From UBA1422 sp963676385 (lineage in GTDB: Bacteria; Bacillota; Clostridia; Peptostreptococcales; Anaerovoracaceae), in the NCBI GenBank assembly GCA_963676385.2, contig CAXXMM010000013.1, positions 1-37,762 on the forward strand: DNA of 37,762 bases, given 5' to 3'. The notes under the pieces are model-generated. The model was given only the letters and a program-made list of their open reading frames with translations. It was not told the DNA's origin and did not search any database. Position 1 is the first letter of the stretch. Every line of letters starts with the position of its first letter. This document shows, piece after piece, positions 32,660-37,762 of the stretch. Made by a program: the position numbers and the translations under genes.

Positions 32660-33940
32660 TTATTTCAACCGCTTAATTTTTTTCTTTGCAACCTCCGGTT
32701 TTTTTGAGGAGGCAGGGGCACCTTTTCCTCTGATTTCCTTGGAATCTGCCAATGGAGCATCTAGGGCTGTTGATTCTTTATTGTCAGCATCCATTTCTTC
32801 TACATACTCGTCCAGTTCCTTTTGTTCCCTTGCCAAATCTGCGCGGACCAACTTGATTTTCGTTTCAAATTTGGTGATGTTCTCTTTGTCTCCCTGGCTT
32901 TTGTAAATTGAAAGCAACTCTTCCATGGTTTCCAAATGAGACCCATTCATGGTCAACACATTCTTAAATCTTGCAACAGCTTCCCCTGTCCGACCGGTTT
33001 GCCGGTAGGCGACACCTAAATAATAATGGAGAGGCCACCAATCCTTATATTTCTTTTCTAAATACGGTTCTAAAATATCGATACCATTCTCATATCGGGT
33101 GGCAAGGATTTCAGAATATCCTTCTTCAATGCGAACCGGGTCTTTGATTTGTTCAATCCGATTTCGAATTTCTTTAATATCCTTTGAAGTTTTCGACTGC
33201 TTTAAAAAAATCTGCCATGTCGCCTGGGCTTTTCCGTATAGTCCAATGTTCAGATATGCATATCCCAAGTAATAATAGGATTGGGCAAAACGAGGGTAAA
33301 TCAAGGTAATCAGTTCAAAATAACTCATAGATTCCGCCTTGAATCTTCCCACATATTCTTTGTTGCTACTGCTTTCATACATGTTACGGCAAACCTTGGC
33401 ATAACTGTACATAGCATGTAAGTAAGTAGGGTTCACACATAGGCACGCACGAAAATGAATGCAGGCATTATCATAATCTTCAAGCTCAGCGGCATCCCTG
33501 CCCATTTTTAGCATTTGTTCCACAATCTTGTTGTTGAACATTTTCAGCATATATTGGACATAGGCATCATTATATTTAAATTGAGGATCGCTTCCCATCA
33601 CCCATGCCATATTCTCTGCAATATGATTGGGCATCAGGCCTTTTCCACCGGCAAACTCTTTCACGTCTCTTTTGCGCAATGGGATTGGGACACCGGTCAT
33701 AAAACTTTCAACCTTAGTGCCCTTCAAAAAATTTGGTGAAAACTCAACAAAAATAAATTTCGTCATGTATTTTTTGAAATACTTCCCAATTCTGTCAGGT
33801 CGATATCGAAGTTCCGACTGTTCTGCCGATAGCACCGGCGGCTTTGCCTGAGAGATGGCCCTCAAAAAACTGTTCTTTGGCTTTTCAGTCACTTCTGTTT
33901 TTTTGGTGGGAAGGGATTTTTTTGATCCTTGATCTGACAT
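32660..33940 (-). CDS. Tetratricopeptide-repeat protein
   Basis: The 426-residue protein has no signal peptide. A polar, Lys/Ser-rich N-terminus is followed by a unique segment (about 45-130) and then TPR-like helical pairs, e.g. GRDAAELEDYDNACIHFRAC, SYYYLGYAYLNIGLYGKAQA and YYLGVAYRQTGRTGEAVARF. A charged coiled-coil-like stretch (about 355-390) and a basic tail ending KKKIKRLK close the protein. TPR proteins are scaffolds; the partner is unknown. The start at 33940 is set by AGAGG upstream. It follows the radical SAM gene by 16 bases and so ends the mutS2-argS-radical SAM-TPR transcript. Confidence 0.75.
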   Translation of the reverse strand: MSDQGSKKSLPTKKTEVTEKPKNSFLRAISQAKPPVLSAEQSELRYRPDRIGKYFKKYMTKFIFVEFSPNFLKGTKVESFMTGVPIPLRKRDVKEFAGGKGLMPNHIAENMAWVMGSDPQFKYNDAYVQYMLKMFNNKIVEQMLKMGRDAAELEDYDNACIHFRACLCVNPTYLHAMYSYAKVCRNMYESSSNKEYVGRFKAESMSYFELITLIYPRFAQSYYYLGYAYLNIGLYGKAQATWQIFLKQSKTSKDIKEIRNRIEQIKDPVRIEEGYSEILATRYENGIDILEPYLEKKYKDWWPLHYYLGVAYRQTGRTGEAVARFKNVLTMNGSHLETMEELLSIYKSQGDKENITKFETKIKLVRADLAREQKELDEYVEEMDADNKESTALDAPLADSKEIRGKGAPASSKKPEVAKKKIKRLK

Positions 33941-33956
33941 AATTTCCTCTTTCCTG

Positions 33957-34832
33957 CTAAAGCATTCGAAATCTTTCATCTTTTAGCATGCCTGTGTTTT
34001 GCATGGCAGTCCTTAATTGGGCCATCATTTGTTCCCGATCTTGGGGTAATGTGCCTTTTAAGGACAAATAGTTGGATGCATGATTACTGCGAAAAACGCA
34101 CTCTTTGACAACATGAACATTGTTAAGCATAAGAAGGGTCTCTGCTAAGACTTCTTCCCCGCTTAGGACCTGAAAACGGCCTTCTCGTATGTCTGTGGTG
34201 AGGGGGGCGGCAGGTTCGGTCATTAGCGTAAGCAATCCCACAAAAGAGGGTTCCATTTCGCTGATCATACTTCCAGTATCTTTGGCATGTTCCTGCCATA
34301 GTTCCTGGCCGCCAAGACCGGAAATAAAGGTTACAGAAGCCATTATACCTGCTTCCTCAATTTTTTGCACGGCCAAAATAATTTCTTCCCGGGTGGCCCC
34401 TTTGCAAATCCGTTTTAGCACTTCCGGATTCCCGGATTCTGCACCAATGTAGATCATTTCCATGCCGGCAGCCCTAAGAAGTCTAAGATCTTCTGGTGTT
34501 TTATGCAAAACATCCTGAGGGGAACCGTAAACCGACACCCGCTGGCATTCGGGAAACAACTGGGCAATACGCTCCAATATGGCAAGGAGTGTATTCGTGG
34601 CCAGACAAAGCGCATCTCCATCACAGAGAAAAATTTTATCCACAAACCGATAGGTTTTTCTGGCCTGTTCCAAGTCTTCTATTACTTCAGGCAAAGGTCG
34701 TACCCGGAATTTTTTATCTCGGAACATGGAGCAAAAGGTACACCGGTTATGTGCACATCCAATGGTTGCCTGAACTAGCAGGCTCCTCGCCTCACTGGGC
34801 GGTCTATATATGCTTCCTTCGTATCTCATCAT
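33957..34832 (-). CDS. Radical SAM protein with CX4CX2C cluster motif
   Basis: The 291-residue enzyme has a radical SAM core with Cys26, Cys31 and Cys34 in IGCAHNRCTFCSMFRDKKFR, a CX4CX2C spacing instead of the usual CX3CX2C. Further core features are FLCDGDALCLATN, VSVYGSPQDVL and YIGAESGNPEVLKRICKG, like YgiQ/HemN-type enzymes of COG1032. I recall the same motif in a clostridial family of unknown function, so the spacing is not an error. Its start overlaps the argS stop (TAATG), with an alternative Met directly after. The substrate is unknown. Confidence 0.8.
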   Translation of the reverse strand: MMRYEGSIYRPPSEARSLLVQATIGCAHNRCTFCSMFRDKKFRVRPLPEVIEDLEQARKTYRFVDKIFLCDGDALCLATNTLLAILERIAQLFPECQRVSVYGSPQDVLHKTPEDLRLLRAAGMEMIYIGAESGNPEVLKRICKGATREEIILAVQKIEEAGIMASVTFISGLGGQELWQEHAKDTGSMISEMEPSFVGLLTLMTEPAAPLTTDIREGRFQVLSGEEVLAETLLMLNNVHVVKECVFRSNHASNYLSLKGTLPQDREQMMAQLRTAMQNTGMLKDERFRML

Positions 34833-36543
34833 TACATCTTTTCCGGTGCTTCAATGCCCAACAAGCCCAATCCATTGTGGATGGCAGTTTTGGCAGCAAA
34901 GACCAATGCCAGTTTGGCGGTACGCTCTTCTTCATCGTCCACCAAAATATGTTCGTCATGGTAGAATTTATTAAATGACTGGGCAATATTGATAACGTGG
35001 CGAGTTACCACAGAGGGTTCATATTTTTCTCCTGCTTCAATGACCACTTCCGGCAATGCATATATTAATCTGGCCAACTGATACGCCCGTTCTCTGGTGA
35101 GAAGCGACGAATTCACCGGGGTCGTTTCAGCTTTGGCCGCCGCCTCTGGCCCGGCTTTTCGTAACACACTTGCTGCCCGAGCATGGGTATACTGAACGTA
35201 GGGTCCTGTTTCGCCTTCAAAATTCAGGACTCGATCCCAAGAAAATACATAATCTTTGATTCTGTTGTTGGATAATTCCTGGAAGACAACTGCGCCAATG
35301 CCCACTTGTTTGGCTGTTTCTTCGATATTATCAGTGTTCACGTTTTTTTCAACAATGATTTCACGGGTCTGTTCTACTGCCCGATTCAGAACATCTTCCA
35401 AAAATACAATCCGCCCTGCACGGGTTGACATGGTGCCGTCTTCCAAACTAACCAAACCAAATGGAATGTGAACGCAATCTCTTGCCCATTCATATCCCAA
35501 CAACTCAACAATTTGGATCCATTGTTGAAAATGCAAATTTTGACCAGATGATACAATGTATAGATTTTTGTAAAAATCGTAATGCTCTTTTCGATAGACT
35601 GCAGCGGCAATATCTCTGGTGATATACAAAGTGGATCCATCGGATTTCGTAACCAACGCCGGAGAAAGACCAAAAGCATCTAAATCAACAATCTGTGCGC
35701 CTCTAGACTCCTGCAGCAATCCCTTTGCGTCTAGTTCTTTAATCATTCGCGGCATTTTGTCGGAATAGAAGCTTTCTCCTGCATATGAATCAAATTCAAT
35801 GCCCAGCATTTCATATACCCGAGTAAATTCTTTTAGGGACTCATCCCGAAACCACTGCCACAAGGCACTTCTTCCGGATTCTTCTGTTCCAATCGAGTAA
35901 AAATATCTCTCGCTTCTTGGTCAAGGCTGGGGTCGTTTTCCACTTCTTGATGAAACTTGGTATAGTAACCCAGCAACGTCTTAATCGGTGCTTTGATTAC
36001 ATCTTCTTTGTTGCCCAGTGACGGTACGCGCAATCATTTTTCCAAATTGGGTGCCATAATCACCTAAATGGTTAATGCGCACTGTGTCATACCCCAAAAA
36101 ATCATATATTTTGTAGATGGAGTTTCCAATTACTGTACTTCTAATGTGGCCAATATGAAAGGGTTTGGCAATGTTGGGAGATGAGTACTCTACAATGACT
36201 TTCTTCCCTTTTCCCAGTTGGCTTCGCCCGTATCCCTCCCCTTTTTCTTGTACTTCCGTCAGGAGGTTGCTTATAAATGCAGCTCGATTAATATGCATAT
36301 TCACATATCCGTTCACCGCTTCAACCTTCTCAAAAATGTCTGCATCTTGGATGGCCCCACAAATATCCTTTGCAATCATGGGAGGAGCCTTTCTCATCGC
36401 TTTGGCCAGCCGGAAGCAGGGAAACGCATAATCTCCCATTTTTCATCTCCAGGGATTTCGATGAAATCCAGTATTTCTTCTTTGCTGACAGTTTTTGTAG
36501 CCTCTGCAATCAATGCTGCGATGAGTTCCTTATAATCTACCAT
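34832..36543 (-). pseudogene. argS: Arginyl-tRNA synthetase, interrupted by four apparent single-base deletions
   Basis: Read across shifts this encodes about 571 residues, the normal ArgS length. It starts at ATG 36543 behind GAGGAG (VDYKELIAALIAEATKT) and includes HIGH-type PFHIGHIRSTVIGNS and the C-terminal anticodon-binding DALR region. The frame is broken near 36439-36443 (five T where six are expected on the plus strand), 36028-36031, 36014-36016 and 35866. Adding one base at each restores the expected text, e.g. EKMGDYAFPCF, YRHWGNKEDVIK and PEEVALWQWFRDES. The enzyme is essential and conservation is intact on both sides, so sequence error is likelier than a dead gene. The stop overlaps the next gene start by one base. 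Confidence 0.85.
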
Positions 36544-36585
36544 TTTCTTCTCCTCTGCTTTTGCCTTCTTTTCCGGCAGGCAAAA

Positions 36586-37762
36586 CTATTTTATTTGTAC
36601 GATGGTAACCCCATCGCCGCCTTCATTGTAACTTCCTTTACGGTACCCCGCCACATGTTTATGGTGCTTCATCATTTGCCGCAATCCATTGAGGAGAACC
36701 CCTTCCCCTCTTCCATGAATAATCGTCACTTCGCTGAGTCCTGCAATAAATGCATCATCTAAATATTTATCCACTTCTTCTGTGGCGTCATCCAAATTTT
36801 GTCCTGCACATTGATTGAAATGGAAATAGATCTGGACTTGGTCTTGTAAATCTGGCCGTAACTGGTTTTTCCACTGATGGGAGTTTGCTTTTCCCTTCGA
36901 TAATCAGTTTCAGGTCATCCACATTGGATTTCACCTCATTCGGCCCACCTGAACCATCAAATCTCCTTTGTCATCAGGTAAAGATAGAATCTCACCATTT
37001 TGGCTTAAGGTCAACACCTTGACTCGATCTCCAATGCGCAAATCTGCAACTCGTACCGGATTATCATTGACTTCCTTCATGAGCCGCTCACGATATTGTC
37101 CGGCAGCATCTTTAATCCGTTTCCTGTTTTCATCAAATCTTCGTGTCCGTTCACCAAGGCTATCAACCTTTGACAATTCTTTTAATTCCGTTTTGACTTC
37201 TTCGGACAATTCCTTTGCTTCAGAGATAATGGCTCGCGCTTCCTCTCTGGCCTGATTTAGGGTCTTCTCTTTTTGTTCTTCCGCTTTGCGAAGAGATAAA
37301 TCCATAGCCTCTTTTTGCCGTTTCATTTCGATATTCAGCAAAATTGCCTGATCCCGCTCCGCTTCAGCTGCCTTTCGATCTGCCTCAATGGCTGAAATGA
37401 CCTCTTCAAATTTTATGTCTCCGCCTTTCAACAATGCTTTGGCTTTGTCAATAACCATCTGGTCAAGTCCAAGTTTCCAGAGATTTCAAACGCATTGGAC
37501 TTCCCCGGAATACCCACTGTAAGCCGATAGGTTGGGCTTAACGTATCAATATCAAACTCCATGGAGGCGTTTTCCACCCCCGCCGTTGAAATGGCATATT
37601 TTTTTAATTCAGTATAATGGGTTGTTGCTAAAATGCTAGCCTTTTTGTAATATAAATGTTCCAGAATGGCAATGGCCAATGCTGCACCTTCCGTGGGATC
37701 CGTCCCCGCTCCCAATTCATCCAGCAACACCAAAGTGTCTTGTCTGGCGTGTTCAATAATCG
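36586..37762 (-). pseudogene. mutS2: MutS2 endonuclease, C-terminal two thirds, with four apparent single-base deletions; 5' part outside window
   Basis: The frame enters at the right edge within the ATPase domain (TLVLLDELGAGTDPTEGAAL, Walker B) and continues through ATTHYTELKKYA, the long coiled coil, the KOW-like linker and the C-terminal Smr nuclease domain (VDKYLDDAFIAGLSEVTIIH, HGRGEG). MutS2 acts on collided ribosomes and on recombination intermediates. Shifts are needed near 37478, 36935, 36866-36870 (T run) and 36803. Adding one base at each restores EIS-x-KLGLDQMVIDKA, KSNVDDLKLI, SYGQIYKTKS and INVQGQNLDDA. As in argS, all changes are losses of one base. The gene lies 42 bases before argS. 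Confidence 0.85.

Noticed and set aside
35833..36033. Small independent gene between two argS pieces
   Set aside because: Its text (NKEDVIKAPIKTLLGYYTKF) is ArgS sequence joining the flanking fragments.
35866..36441. Programmed ribosomal frameshifting in argS
   Set aside because: There are four separate shifts with no slippery heptamer or stimulatory structure, and the next gene mutS2 shows the same type of losses.
36586..36795. A stand-alone Smr-domain nuclease gene
   Set aside because: It is the C-terminal domain of mutS2 split off by an apparent single-base deletion near 36803; the upstream frame continues the same protein.

Overview
The window comes from a low-GC, anaerobic member of the Firmicutes (class Clostridia is the best fit). 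Reasons: consensus sigma-A type promoters and strong GGAGG ribosome sites, SpoVB-like and SpoVG proteins, RqcP and PurR of Gram-positive type, several [4Fe-4S] and radical SAM enzymes, and a housekeeping order (murC, glmU, prs, pth, mfd, spoVB, mazG, hup, rqcP) typical of Clostridia. Nearly all housekeeping genes are on the minus strand.

Layout. 1-459: 5' part of an HD-domain phosphohydrolase (minus). 460-1219: a tetrahydrofolate riboswitch and its target, an ECF folate transporter S component (plus). 1191-12507: minus-strand housekeeping block murC, glmU C-terminal half, prs, pth, mfd, an mtaD-like deaminase, spoVB-like flippase, mazG, hup, rqcP. 12508-13952: divergent purR and then spoVG (plus). 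14043-16564: ECF-type sigma factor co-translated with a membrane-anchored beta-propeller protein. 16697-21797: ferredoxin-type protein and carAB. 21893-25788: QueG-like iron-sulfur protein, DrrAB-type ABC exporter and a MerR-TipAS-DUF1801 regulator with a 19-bp-spacer promoter. 25856-26349: six-gene tRNA operon (Met, Val, Asp, His, Gln, Cys). 26515-28378: L,D-transpeptidase and a macro-domain protein. 28537-31887: five tightly coupled plus-strand genes (Tes/MJ0619-like radical SAM enzyme, ICMT-like methyltransferase, DUF4395-like membrane protein, non-canonical Lgt paralogue, 49-aa membrane peptide). 31888-32584: duplicated, hairpin-rich intergenic DNA beside a second tRNA operon (Asn, Leu, fMet). 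32660-37762: TPR protein, radical SAM protein, argS and the 3' part of mutS2 (all minus).

The best candidate for an undescribed system is the operon at 28537-31887. Its first enzyme belongs to the radical SAM family that includes archaeal tetraether synthase, and its partners are all membrane proteins, including an Lgt relative in which the usual Asn of the signature is Cys. I infer a lipid or lipid-anchor modification pathway. Other notable points are a GlmU reduced to its acetyltransferase half, the triple-domain drug-sensing regulator next to an exporter, the sigma/beta-propeller pair, and a ~102-bp direct repeat that carries the 3' end of tRNA-fMet.

Quality caution: argS and mutS2 contain eight apparent single-base deletions between about 35.87 and 37.48 kb, whereas the long genes elsewhere are intact. 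Protein conservation continues on both sides of each shift, so local sequence error is more likely than decay.
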